Assembly: GCA_914767715.1 (NCBI GenBank)
Contig: OU612072.1
Coordinates: forward strand, 24,490,001 to 24,554,000
Direction of reading: 5' to 3'
Length of the DNA: 64,000 nucleotides
Source of the DNA: Membranipora membranacea
Taxonomy: Eukaryota > Bryozoa > Gymnolaemata > Cheilostomatida > Membraniporidae
In this document: positions 33,143 to 48,100 of the stretch, in pieces
Layout of the letters: every line of letters starts with the position of its first letter
How positions within the stretch are numbered: position 1 is the first letter of the stretch
Translations under genes and position numbers: made by a program
The notes under the pieces: model-generated
What the model saw: only the letters and a program-made list of their open reading frames with translations
The model's database searches: none
What the model was told of the DNA's origin: nothing

Positions 33143-36100
33143 GTTAGGAAGCCTGGTTTTTGATGATAATGATTTAATTTTAGCGACCAAATTTCTTTGT
33201 CATAAATTGCATTCCGTTTCATAAATGCAGTAAAATGTTGCTATTGTTTTCACAAGTTTCAAAAACTTGGTTGATGATATTATATTATATTACACAGCTT
33301 ATCAGAAATGACATCACTGAGACATCTAGTACTATTGGGTTGTGATCTGAGTAAAGGTGAAATGCTGAGTCAGATCCTATCAGAGCTACCACATCTAGAA
33401 ACTCTGTGTCTCAGTGGTTGCAGCCTGACTGAGATACCGAAGAGGTGAGTTATTCTATAAATCTAGGCTGACACATCTCACTGTGTGCTGCTGATATATT
33501 AATTTAATAAACCTTTTTAGAGTGTATTTCTTATGCATTGTTGTATTGTTCTGATGTCTTTGTTGTTAAAATAATTATAGAAGATTTAAGTCAGCGTTAC
33601 CCAACAGCATCAGAGATTAACCTCCTTGATTCCTACATATCTCTATATCACAGTTGTTATTTGCTGATTGAAATCCAATCCGTTGAGACACACCAGCCTG
33701 ACTGGCAGTATTTTGTTTCAATAAGACATGGTAATAACATTAATAAAATTGGGCATCAACCTATACCAAGTAAATCTCGCTTAAGAAATTTGCTTATGAA
33801 TTAACACATAAGTGGAACGTTGTAATTTATTTTGGTTTGAAACGTAAATCTTTACTATCTTTCATCAATCATCTTTTGTCTCGATTTAGTGGCCACCAAA
33901 GAAGTTGACCCTCATATTTATTTCTAGATTACGCTTTCTGTGATGTCAGCATCAGAAAATATAATTTCAATCCTGATGAAGTCGAAGAGATACAATTTTA
34001 GCAACAAACTATGCCAGCTGGGACAATTTAAACTTGTTCATAGCTGCTACACCTTTCCACTACCTCAGTAATCTTATACCTAAATTGAAAACCTGTAGAA
34101 TTTGTCACAGCTTCGCCAAACAACATATTATTTGTATTCTTATACCCACTGCAATATCGCCAAATGAAATAAAAGACATCCTATTCATTTTAAAATAAGT
34201 TTTTGAGCTAGGACAACTTACAAGTCTGGTTTTAGTGGCGGAAAGTGAGAATGATTCTCACTATGTTTTAACTTTAATACCCTGATTTCAATTATTCTAC
34301 AGGGATACAGCAATTTACATAATATATACCATATTTTGTTATCCAATTTACATGCAACCTAGCTTATGCCAACCGGGAAAATTTAAAACGGTTAAATGAT
34401 TCCGGACATCTTGGAGGTTCAGGACTCTGCAGGGGTAAAAGAATATGAAAAAAATGATGAGAAATAGCATATTTTTGGATGTAGCACCAGCTTCTGAGTT
34501 GGCCATAGACTGAAAACCTGCTGAATACAATCAAGAGCCAGCTCAGTCATGGTTCAAGTCTGAGTGCCAACTTAATAACTATGAATGAATATGCCTGCTA
34601 TACTGATGCTCTAAGTAATAAATATCAATGTTTGTAAAACAAACATTAGGTTCGGGGGGGGGGGGGACCCTATTCAATAGCACGGATCATCATTGTATAC
34701 GTCTTAGAAACATAGACAGTTGCAAACTGGTGTTATTGTTGGTTAGCTAGAATGAAGATGGCCAGTTGAATAACTAGAGGCAAAACCAGCTGAAGGAAAC
34801 AATAGTGGGATGATACAATAGTTTATTCTCATTTGCCTTGTAAATTTTGGCCTGAACACACATTAAATTAGTAATGGGACCATATAGAATTTGCATGCTT
34901 TGTCGAGCATTCCCAGCATATTGTTGGCCACAAGATTCAGAATATCATCAGAAATGGACTGCGTTTGTTTACCCAAATTTTCCTGCTAAGACAATACAAA
35001 TAATAATATTGTTTTGATTGAAAATATTGGCATTTTTATAATCAATGTCCTCCTCTGCTGAAAAATAATCCTCTTTACTGTCTTCAGAGTCTGATTGAAT
35101 GTTCCAGTTAGCAGCCATTTGTTGAGAATTCTACCCAGCAAAGGTGTGGCATAAATGCACTCAATTTATGAAACAGAAATGAATTTCAAAACAAATTTCT
35201 GGTCATAGTCATCAGTCGGTCGGCTGTTTATTTTGCTATGTTTAGGAAATCTGCCCTCCCTGGCGCTCACTGAGAAAGCAGAGATCAAAGACCCAGGCTT
35301 GAAATGTGTCTCTTTGAACCATCACCCTTTTCAATTGCTGTTTGCTACCTACGGTGATGTTGTTGTCGCATATTCAATCCACTTGGGGCCGAATACCCAA
35401 GCAGAACAGACACTCCTTTGTTATTCATCATTATTCAATTTAATTTTGTATGGAGTTGCCCCTTGCCTATAAAGAAGGGGGCAACTCCATACAATAAGTG
35501 TTTCGTTTAGTTACTCAAGTTTATCAGGCCTATTTGTTTTTGCACTTTGATCAGTTATTCTACTACCTAACTTCACCAATAACCCATCGTTGAGATGCCT
35601 TTTCGACATTAAAATAAGACTTTATTTTGATTAATGGTGGAAATAAGCTTAAACAGTCATCGTAAAAAATAAACCAAGCTCTATCATACCGTCAAAGTTT
35701 CCTGTGTAAAAGGTCATCCTCTTGAAAAAACGGCGATTGGATTTAGATTTTTTGTCTGATAAAAAGGTTTAATTATACACATTATTTTTATGCTTGCGAT
35801 TGAACCTCCAAAAAAGGCGGAGATGGGATGTCTGATAGCTGACAGTAATTTAATTACGCCTAATACATAACAGATTTCGTCAAAAGATAAGACTGAGATT
35901 GGTCTCTGATTTGAAGTGGTTGACTTGCTCCCATCTTCTTGGTTTTATTCTCTCTATCTGAGATCTCCTGAGCTGTGAGAACTTGAGATCTCACATTGTA
36001 ACAATGAGTGATGTTATACCATCATTGACCTTAGAATGGTTTTCTATTTCGTCTGTATGCACATTGAATGAATCACACTTGTGATGGTATGACCATAATG

Positions 36101-39100
36101 CCAACATGTAAAATACATCAGATGCGGTTAAGCAAGGAGTAATGTGAGAAACGGACTCGACCGTGTACACAACAAGGTGTAGTTAGCTCGCTCCGAGTCT
36201 ACTCTGATGAGCGAGTGGGCTTTTCTGTTTAGTTTTAGGTTCTATTGGTTTCTATTCATACCCTCAAACCACCATGTGGGTCGCTCGGGTACTTTGCAAC
36301 CTTTGGCCCTGTTTATGACAAAACAGAGGGTGGGCTGCCCCTAAAGTGGGACCCAAGTTGCCCGGAGTCCCCATACTGAGAGTGTGATAAATCCTAGTAA
36401 ACTAAAATGCATCCTAGAGGTGAGGCCATGGTGGACCTCCTAATCGTGAGTGTGCAGCAAGCTGCCAGAAACTGAAACAGGCACTAATCAGCCATTGGCC
36501 ATGACACTTTGATCTTAGCCAATAGGCCGAGAAGCGATCTTTGGAGCATCGCAATGACGTGCAGTATCGTTGTAAACCGAAATCTCTCACTTTTTCATTT
36601 AGATTACTTGGCAAGTATGATATGCTGTTTGGCTAATATTTCCATGCCATTTTTGCTTAATCAAAATAAGTGATGAGTTAGGCAGAATATGGAAAAAGTT
36701 GTTACCTGTGCTGCAGAAGATTGCTGTTGCTATTCTGTATCAAATTCTATGAAAATATCTGCATCAAAGGGAGATTACTCCGAAAAAACACAAGAATCAT
36801 TGCCTTTTCTACCACAGTGAGATGTCGTTGCGTCGCAGTATTTAATGAGGACACTTTTTAATGCTCAGCGTCCAGTCTAGTGTTGTGTGTTTTGTCTATG
36901 GTTAAACCCCTCTGCAAATAGGTTTTTAAGCTTGACACTAACAACTACAGGCCAATATCAATTTTGACAGCAATTTCCGAAATTTGTGAGAAAGTATTAG
37001 CATAACAACTTGACTCCATTTTGAAACGAACAAATTATTCTATGATGATCAATTCGGTTTTAGGGAAGGAAAAAACACATGTTTGGCAATCTCGAAATTA
37101 ATGGAAAGCCTTTAAAGTTTTAATAGAAGTGAAATCAAAGAAGGTATATTTCTAGACTTTAGTAAAGCTTTTGATCCTATTAATCATGATATTTTATTTA
37201 AAAAGCTACCATATTATAATTTTACTTCTGGTGCCATAAATTTAATGACTTCCTATCCAACTGACCCTCGCAATTTGTAAAGTTGGGTGATTGTTGTTCT
37301 TCCACAAAAAAAATGAATATTGGTGGGCATCGGTACTGGGACCAAATTTGTTCTTAATTTTCATTAACGACCTAATCAACTCGGCTCCTCAATTTGAATA
37401 CATTTTATTTGCAGATGACACAAACATTTTTAGCTCTTATCCAAAAATTTTAAAAGAAAATTTAGTCAACATTGAACAGTGGTGCTTGGCAAACCGATTA
37501 ATTCATAATACCAAAAAGACTTTTCAGGTCCTTTTTAAAGCACCTAACAAACAAAACAAGTAGGCGATCCTGAAGTTTTTAATGTTAGTATTGGAAACAA
37601 CATGATAGAATCAATCTCTTCTACTAAGTTCTTTGAATTAGAAATTGATAGCAATACTACTTTTAAAAACCATATATCACAGATTTGCAAAAAGTTAAGC
37701 GACGCTCTTTAAAGGGCAACCAAGGTTTCAAACAACTTCTCATTGGTGGCCATTGATTAATAGCAGATTGCACCTTCTGCATGGGGATAAAGACAAAATA
37801 TAATTCGGATGATTATTCAGCCAGAATTCTTGTGAAACATTTCTTCCATCAGGTACTCAAACTCAGCTAAAAGAGAATACCACATAGCAGTTTCCTGTTC
37901 CTGTTATAATTTTGCCTGTGCTCTATAATTATTACAGCAAAGTCTTGGAACCTCCCCTAAACTGAAGTGTTGCCCGGCTTAGAGTCAGCAACTACTTTGA
38001 GTTTTGCATCGCGTAATACACAAAGCTGATGCTGCCCAGCACATTCTTGCCTGATGGAAGAAATGTTTCACAAGAATTCTGGCTGAACAATCATCCGAAT
38101 TATATTTTGTCTTTTTTACCCATGCAGAAGGTGCAATCTGCTATTAACCAATGGCCATCAATGAGAAGTTGTTTGAAACCTTGGTTGCACTTTAATTATC
38201 GCGAAGTATCAGACAGTTTTTAAATGTGCCAACAATGATCAATTTATATTATACCTTCTTCTATCCACACCTTATTTATTGCATTGAGTTTCGGGGCCAT
38301 GCAGCCCAATGTGAATTGAAACAAATTTTACTTTTACAGAAAGCTGCATTTCGTTTGATTTTAAAAAATACCACCTGGAAAACATGTGTCGTCAAATTTT
38401 AAGAAGCTCAAAATCATACCACATTCGATGTTATTTGAATATCGTTATATTCTTTTCTTCGTAAAACAAGTAAATGAAAAGAAATGATACCCTAAATTAA
38501 ACAACAACAAAAAACAAGATCAAGTTTGAAATTTCAACCTCTGAGAGCCAACAACTGCAGAGGAGAGCGGTCACTGTTGACAAATGGAGTCAACCTGTTC
38601 AACAGTTACCTAATGGGGGAGGAGGGGAGCGGGGAAAGCTGCCGGAGGCTTTGTTGGGGGCTGGTGTGTAGGGGGCATTTGGTAGATGGGGCTTCCCAGT
38701 TGATGGTCGGACCGGGATGGTCTCAGCCTTGTTCAATCGAGTGGTCGCTGCTCTAGTCTCGACCTGTCTGGCGTAGACTATCAGACCACACCGCTGCATT
38801 TCTATCTCAATTTTAATTCATCATTTTACTAAAAAATTTAAAGCAGAAGCCTTACCCAAAAACAAATTTAAGCTGTCCTGAAGACCCTTTACAATAGCGA
38901 TAGGCCTGTTGTTAACCGTTCCCTCTACTGTGAACTGTTCGACCCTTATTGTCCACCCTACTGTAAATTATCCTCTGTATTGTACTGAATGTCCCATCTC
39001 AAAGACCCATCTATTTATGATCATTCTTAAAGGGCCCTTTCATTTAGCTAGTGCATGCCATGATATTCTGGCTGCCACTGTGAAGACCTTGGCTGTATCA

Positions 39101-42100
39101 GGTGATTGCGGTTGTAACTCATCCACATAATAAATGAGTGTTAAAAGCCTCTCTGACGTAGAATACCTGATAGGTCTAGTTCTCGCGCACACTTGTTGTT
39201 TTTTGAAGCTCTTATGATTGGAAGAGGTCTAGTTTGTGAAGAAAGGGGCACTAAGCCAATGGAGAATAGGTTTGCTTAGCACAGCACAGAACAAACCGCC
39301 CTTATAGTGCCTCACCATCAGTTACAACACGTTAAAACAATCGGTGATATCTGAGATGTAACAGGTTCCCTGAGCAGACTTTTGTTGGACCCTCTTTCAA
39401 ATACTTTTTTGAGCATTCCTGCTCTCTCGACAGCTGACTTTCATTAATGGTTGAGTTTGAGATCACCTATTGAGTTCCCTACTTACTTTTAGTATTTTTA
39501 CATCACCAGCCTCTATTTCTCCCCTACTATTTCTCACACCAGTATCATTGTTCTTCGCTCTGCGCTGTCTAATCCTATCAAAAAATATGCTGTCCACCTT
39601 TAATCTTGTAGTTGCACATCTGGCCCTCACAGCAAATCCCTCTATCATTTTAATCTTGTATCTCTTTTAACCTTTATTTAATCCTTCCTACTTCCTGACC
39701 TAGTGGAGAAATCTCATTGCCATTATTATAGTGAAAAATTACATTTACTGTTTGCAGCATTACTGAGATGTCTTCACTGAAGCAGCTAGTCTACAGTATT
39801 TTATCTCCTCTGTCACAGATTCACATTCAAATGATGATCCACTTACAGTATGACATTGAGCCTAGCACGGGTTTGCCTAAGACAGTAACCAGGCTGCTCT
39901 AGTTGCACTAGAAATTATAAAAAAAACAGTATTGGAAAACGTTAGCGTAGTCAAAGATATTTTGGTGTTAACCCGTGACCGGGGAGATAACATACTGTAG
40001 ACCCTTCTTGACCCTTGATTTTCACACTTCAAATAAGGTTACATCATTCAATAATGTCCTTGTGCGAAAAAATTTACTTTTTTTGTTCATTGTAATGGCA
40101 AAGCTTTGATATGAACAGTGTTTGTTTTTTGCTATCCTAGACACTTTAACATGATAATATTAAAACAAAAATTAGGGCATCAATCAGTCAACAATAAAAA
40201 TTTGAATGCAAGTGTACAATGAAGAAAGAGCCTGCGCAATTTCCTTACACTGAAAACAAGAACCACTTAAGATTCTGGTCACATTTCAAGTAACCGCTTA
40301 ATACATGACCTTGTTGGACAAATGTGACCCAATTTATTAACTGTATAGCATTGATACCAATGGTGGTGGTAAAACACATAGCATGGCTATTCGGTGAGAT
40401 ATGCAATCAGTATAAGACTTTGTGTCAGGATCTGAATAAAAGCTAAAGATCTGGCAGCTTTTACATTATGCATTACACATACACACACACATTTATTTCC
40501 CAGTAACAGCATTGAATAACTCAGGCAAGCTGCTTGACAAAAGTCAAGGGTCAGCTATTTATGATTCTGAACTTGTGGACCGAAAATGACTATTAGTAGG
40601 AGTTGCCTGCTTTGTATATATCGCCAGGCAGTTCTAAGTCATGTTCTTTTATTTTTCATTCTGGAAAAATTTGAGAGGTGTAAATGCAACTATAATATAT
40701 TTGAACTATTTCAAGTGATTCTCTCAATTGAGGCACACAGTCGTTAGTATTCAGAATAAGATATAGTGAAACATTGCGTTTTCTGTCTGCAGCATCACTG
40801 AGATGTCCTCACTGAAACAGCTAGACTTATTTGGTAATGATCTGAGTGGAGATGATAAGCTGAATCAGACACTTTCAGAACTGACTAATCTTGAGATACT
40901 AAATCTGAGCCGGTGTAAGCTGAGGGAGATACCTGAAAGGTAGTGTGTTATTGTTTGCTTTTTATTTTCTTCAATTTCTAATCCCTAATTACTAATTTGA
41001 TAATGTGGATACTGGTTACACTCGTTGATACAATTATATTGAAACCAGAATTAGAATCAGTCAGGAAGAATGACTCTATCAATTAATTCAAAAACGTTTG
41101 ACCAAATTTTTCATTCTGAACACACAATTAAATGTAACTAGAACCACTTAGGATTCTGGTCACATCCACTTCCAAGTAACTGTTAATTTATTGAGATTTT
41201 TGATAATAAGTAACACATTATATTAACTATATACCCTATAGGAGTTTAGTTTTCGCGGCATTTAGGATTCACTTTTTGCGTTGTTGCCTAGGTTGCGAAA
41301 TTTATTGTATCTTAAATTAAACTCACTCACGATAATTTCATAAAGAATGTACAGTCATACAGGAATACACCTTACATAAGCATGCAAGCTAGTGTGGTGT
41401 AGTGATCTAAGTGTCTGCGTTGCAAATACATGAAGATTTATGCCCTGGGTTCGAATCCCAGCTTGGACATTTTTTTTAATTTTCACTAGTAACCTACTAG
41501 CGAAATTTAGTACTAGTGAAATTTAGTACCAGGTCCAGATAGCGAAATTAAACTCTAGCTAAATTAAACTCCTATAGGGTAGTATTTATGTTAAAGTAAG
41601 CTTGGTATCATGATGCATTGTTCCGTTCTGATGGTATTTGTTATCATTACCCTGACTGCAATAAATAAGATATAATGAAACATTGTATTTTCTATTTGCA
41701 GTATTACTGAGATGTCCTCACTGAAACAGCTAGACTTATCATGTAATAATCTGAGAAGAGATGATAAGCTGAGTCGGACACTCTCAGAACTCACTAATCT
41801 GGAGAAACTAAATCTGAGCCGGTGTTCTCTGAGGGAAATACCTGAAAGGTAATGGGTTAAAAATATTGAAACCAGAATTAGGGCAATATTTCTCACACTA
41901 GTAATATTGTTCTTCGCTCTGCGCTATCTTATCTAACGTATGCTGTGCACCTTTCATCTTTTAGTTGCACATCTGGCCCTCACAGCTAATCCCTCAAACT
42001 TTTGTTCCTGCATCCCTTTCAAGCTATATTTAATCTTTCCTACTTCGTGACCTAGTTGATAATTCTCAAGCAGATTCTAAAATTTCCAAAATTAGGCTGA

Positions 42101-45100
42101 GAGTCATGAACAGTGTGACTCTTACTAGATTTGACGAATATGATCTGATTCACCATAGAGCAAAGTAGAGCCATGTAGGGTAAAGTTGAAGGCCAGCCAC
42201 TATAATGATATAAATATTACCAATAATTATTCCAATTCTATTTTATAATTATGCTAGAAATTGGGGCATAATATCAGCATAAAAAAATAACCTTTACAAA
42301 TGCAATAATACAAATAATAGATCTCAATTAACAACGCAAATTCCATCGGGCCGCTAGATAAAACATACATAAAATAATTTTACAGCCAGGTTTGACCGAT
42401 ACTGGGACTTATTAGATGGTGTGGTGACATTGGTGGCAGTATACTTCCTGGAAAAAGTTTGACACTAAATGAATGCACAAAATATAATTACGACAACATA
42501 AATTAAAACCTAATATAAATCACATAGTACAGAATGGCGCAATAAGCAAATCCAAACATAACTTAACCTTGAAGGGATCCCTTAGTCATTCAAACTATAT
42601 TATTCAAACAATTAGTCCACTTAAATTCCGCTGCTGGAATGAAATAGAGTGCCAATAAAAGTGCTAAATAAGTGTGATATAATAGTAACTTACATTATCA
42701 GTACATAGACGTAAATAGAAAGTTACAACTGATGCATCACGATTGTAAAGGTACATAACAATAGTCCATGAGTCTTCCAATGTATAGATTTAGGCATGTT
42801 TCGAAACGCTGCTCAAATAAAAATGTCAATTACTATGAGATGTTCTCACACCAGAACCCAAATGAAATGTGACATGTACATATATTTTTTGACAGGGGAG
42901 ATAATTTGAGTATGATAACTCCCGATGCAGCCACATTTTCTAAATAGGTAAAGTAAATCACTGAATTATCAAGCTCACTGAATTATAAAATACAGTCAGA
43001 CATTGCATTTTCTGTTTGCAGCATTACTGATATGTCCTCACTGAAACAGCTTGCCCTATCCAGAAATGAGCTGAATAGAGATAAGAAGCTGGGACAGACA
43101 CTCTCAAAACTCACTAATCTGGAGAAACTAAATCTGTCTGCGTGTATGCTGAGAGAGATACCTGAAAGGTAATGTGTTATTGTTTGCTTTTAATTTTCTT
43201 TAATTTCTAATCACTTATTATTACTCATTGTTACAATAATATTGATAGAAGAATTAGGACAAAATCTATTAGTCAGGAAGAATGACTCTATCAATTAATT
43301 CAAAAACGTTTGTCCAATCTTTTCATTTTGAACACACAATTAAATGTAACTAGAACCACTTAGGATTCTGGTCACATCCACTTCCAAGTAACTGTTAATT
43401 CATTAAAATTTTTAATAATAAGTAACACATTATATTAACTATATAGTATTTATGTTAAAGTAAGCTTGGTAGCATGATGCATTGTTCTGTTCTGATGGTA
43501 TTTGTTATAATTACCCTGATTCCTACACACCGGTATACCACAGGGGAAGGTTGAATTTCAGCCGTCTGTTTTTATTATGTCACTTGAATTTTTGTTCTTT
43601 GTTTTGTGCCATCAGTTGGACACACAAGCCTGACTAGCCTTGAAAGATAAAGAAGCACGGCTTTGATCAATCTAATCAACACCAAATCAACATTAATAAT
43701 AACCTCCCATGAATCAGGCAACATGCGAATTCGAGTAACTCATGCTGAATAAATAACCTTTTGAATAAAAACAAAATGAAATACTTCAAATTTAGTTAAA
43801 TATGGTGTGTAAACACATAGTGTTTCCTATCAGTCTTTCAGTTTATCTTCAACAAGATTAACTGGCCCCCTTTTGAGTTTATTCACCGCTACACAAGTGT
43901 TTATCCAATTCACCGTTATAATGGTTGTATTGATGTCAAATATCAGATCTATGGATCTATTAAGATAAAATTATAAATATGAGTTGCCTGTCTTGCCGAT
44001 ATCACCGGGTAAAGTGACTTTTTTATGTACTGAACTCTTATCACGATGAAAATATTTTAGGGGTGTGAGGACGACAAAAAATATTTGAACTTTTTAAAGG
44101 GATTCTCTCAGTGTAGTCACACAGTTATAAGAGCCAATCATAAGTCCAGCCACATTGTCTAAATATGTAAGTAAATCACTGAATTATTAAGCTCATTGAA
44201 TAAATAAGATATAATGAAACATTGTATTTTCTATTTGCAGTATTACTGAGATGTCCTCACTGAAACAGCTAGACTTATCATGTAATAATCTGAGTAGAGA
44301 TGATAAGCTGAGTCGGACACTCTCAGAACTCACTAATCTGGAGAAACTAAATCTGAGCCGGTGTTCTCTGAGGGAGATACCTGAAAGGTAATGGGTTAAA
44401 AATATTGAAACCAGAATTAGGGCAATATCTATCAGTCAGGAAGAATGACTCTATCAATTAATTCAAAAACGTTTGTCCAATCTTTTCATTCTGAACACAC
44501 AATTAAATGTAACTAGAACCACTTAGGATTCTGGTCACATCCACTTCCAAGTAACTGCTAATTCATTAAAATTTCTAATAATAAGAAACACATTATATTA
44601 ACTATATAGTATTTATGTTAAAGTAAGCTTGGTAGCATGATGCATTGTTCTGTTCTGATGGTATTTGTTATAATTACCCTGATTCCTACACACCTGTATA
44701 CCACAGGGGAAGGTTGAATTTCAGCCGTCTGTTTTTATTATGTCACTTGAATTTTTGTTCTTTGTTTTGTGCCATCAGTTGGACACACAAGCCTGACTAG
44801 CCTTGAAAGATAAAGAAGCACGGCTTTGATCAATCTAATCAACACCAAATCAACATTAATAATAACCTCCCATGAATCGGGCAACATGCGAATTCGAGTA
44901 ACTCATGCTGAATAAATAACCTTTTGAATAAAAACAAAATGAAATACTTCAAATTTAGTTAAATATGGTGTGTAAACACATAGTGTTTCCTATCAGTCTT
45001 TCAGTTTATCCTCAACGAGATTAACTGGCCCCTTTTGAGTTTATTCACCGCTACACAAGTATTTATCCAATTCACCGTTATAATGGTTGTATTGATGTCC

Positions 45101-48100
45101 AATATCAGATCTATGGATCTATTAAGATAAAATTATAAATATGAGTTGCCTGTCTTGCCGATATCACCGGGTAAAGTGACTTTTTTATGTACTGAACTCT
45201 TATCACGATGAAAATATTTTAGGGGTGTGAGGACGACAAAAAATATTTCTTTTCCATAAGATTCTCTCAGTTTAGTCACACAGTTATAAGAGCCAATCAT
45301 AAGTCCAGCCACTGTTATCAGACAAACAAAAGACATATTGTAGCAACTAATAAAATTATGTACTGAATTTGTACTTTGCATTGTGACCCTGTCATTTAAT
45401 TAAAAACTGATGACCCCCTTTAAGGTAAACCTTATCTCCTTCCTTCTGGAAAAACACAATTTCAGCTTCTGTCATTGACTAAGGTATCATATTGTTACCA
45501 TTGATGTATTCAAATAGCTGTTTTGTATAGCAAACAATATCATCAAAAAATACTTTGTAAAACTCAACTGGGAGTCTGTTAGGGCCTGGACTTTTGTTGG
45601 GCGCACTTTCAGATTCTATGTTTCACAATCCATCCTTCACATTCCTGCTCTCTTGACAGCTGACTTACAGTAGTGGTCGAGTTTGAGATCACCCAGCGGG
45701 TTCCCTACTTACTTCTATCATTTTTGCATCATCAGTCTCTTTTTCTCCCCTACTATTTCGCACACCAGTAATATTGTTTTTCGCTCTGCGCTGTCTGATC
45801 ATGGCAAAGAATGTGCTGTGCACCTTTATCTTAGAGTTGCACATCTGGCCCTCACAGCTAATCCCTCGAACTTTTCTTCCTGCATCCCTTTCAAGCTATA
45901 TTTAATCCTTCCTACTTTGTGACCTAGTTGATAAATCACAAGCAGATTCTTAAAATTTCCAAAAAATAGGCTGAGAGTCATGAATAGTGTGACTCTTACT
46001 AGATTTGACGAATATGATCTGATTCACCTTTATATGCAAAGAACATTAGTTAGTGCTAAAAAATTCTATCGCTTTGTTTGGATGTCACACGGGACTAGAA
46101 AAGTTTTGCAGCTTACCAAGGGAGATAAATGCCAGTTAAGTATACTAACTATTCAGTCATGACTGCATCATTCCCATGCAGTTTAGAGCCTAAATATGAT
46201 TTAAGGTAAAAGATACGGGTTATACTCTTCAATATAATAATATTGAAATGAAAATTAGGACATTCAATGTCAATCAGTCAACAATATAAGTTTGAATGCA
46301 ACTGTACAACGTAGAAAGTACCTGAGCAATTTTCTCACACTGAAAACACAATTGAAAGTAACTAGAACCATTTAGGATTCTGGTTACATTTCAAGAAACT
46401 GCTTAATTAATGAACTTATTGGAAAAATGCGGCACAATTTATTGACTGTATAGCATTGATAAAGATTTACGGATCGATGGTAAAATACATAACATTCTCT
46501 TCGGTGAGATAACTCAGGCAAGCTGCTTGACAAAAGTCAAGGGTCAGCTATTTATGAATCTGAACCTGGTGGAGCAATCAAAGACGAGAAATTTGGTCGA
46601 CCAACCATACATAAAGAGCCATACACCTGTTTAGGGTCAGATATGTTCATCTAATCCATATAATATATCATGTCTGTATAGTATTTATGTCAAAACTGGC
46701 TGAGGCTTTGCCCGGAACTGCTCACAGTGTGCTACTGAGTATTAATTGAACAGGTTTTCTGCTGAATTAATTAAAAAATATACAAACAAAAATAGATAAA
46801 TAAGATGTGTATGAATTAATGATTCATACACATCATGCTGTCTACCTGCTCCATATCGATCCTGATAATCTAACTGTAGGTATATTAAATGATTATAACT
46901 CATAACATAAAAATATTTCTTTTCCAGTATCTGCTTACTGCCTGCACTAGAGGAGTTAAAGTTATCAGGTAATAATAAACTTCAGACATTACCTGATGAT
47001 ATAGGAAGAATGCAGTCACTAAAGGAGCTAAGCGCTGCAAATTGTGATCTGACTCAATTACCTGACAGGTGAGAATTCTCTTAATTGTTAGTCCTATGCT
47101 TATGACACATCAGTGACATCACTTACTAAGAGCTAGCTATACAACATTATTGGAACCTACAGACATCACCTGATTATTGAGATTGACAAAGGTGACTGAA
47201 AAATTTAGATGTGTCCGGCTGTGGCCTGACATATTGACATCCTAGCTGAGTATTTTCTTTATGATCAGTAACATGATAGATGATGATGTTATGTGCAAAC
47301 AATAACTTTGCAAGGAATTACAGAATTTAAAATTTGACGCAATAAAACTCAGATAAAGATAATTTTAACGATTCATTATCGTTAGGCTTTCAGTTTAGTG
47401 GATTTTGTGACTTGGGATCTTACTGATGTAACTCAGACTATTGTCAATCAATGTATAACCTTTATTGATGAGCTTTACTGAGATTATTACCGTGAAATCT
47501 AAAAAGATTAACACAAACAATGACTATATATAAAAGCATTACACAGGTTCTCAGAAGCTGCAACAAATACACTCCTCGACACAATACTGCTCCCTTGATC
47601 CCCTGTTTGAAGAGTAAATTAATCTATTGTTCCCCCGAAATTGGACTGCACCTAATCCTGCAGATGAGAGCAGTGACAGCTAGTTTGGAGTTGAAACGAG
47701 TCTCCAGCATAAGCTGGTCAAACAAAAGAACTTTTAATTTGAATACATAATAAATGGGTTTGTTACGTAATGAATTTTATTGTGTTTTTGTTAAGCTGAT
47801 GAGTATCTTTACAATAATCTTTTCAATCAATACATCAAATGGATTAGAAGAGGCATGTTATAATTCGGTGAGGTCTAGCTTGATATGGCTGTAGACATCT
47901 GATTATTTACTCCTCACATCAAAATATTTATATTCTAGTATCTGGTCACTGGCAGCTCTAGAGGAGTTAGATATATCATGTAATGAGAATCTACAGACAT
48001 TACCTAAGGATATAGGCACGATGAGGTCACTTAGGAAGCTGAATGTTCAGGGGTGTAGCTTAACACAATTACCTGCCAGGTGAGTGATGGCTTCTCACTA

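Noticed and set aside
33538-33804. 88-codon ORF in intron 3 of the LRR/RING gene
   Set aside because: No splice sites in phase, no recognisable motif; consistent with chance in AT-rich DNA.
37291-37563. A host gene with an intact 90-codon frame
   Set aside because: The frame is the LINE RT palm region (GPNLFLIFINDL, FADD), not a host protein.
41391-41469. Functional tRNA-Cys gene
   Set aside because: The T-arm is perfect but acceptor and anticodon stems do not pair, so I call it tRNA-like only.
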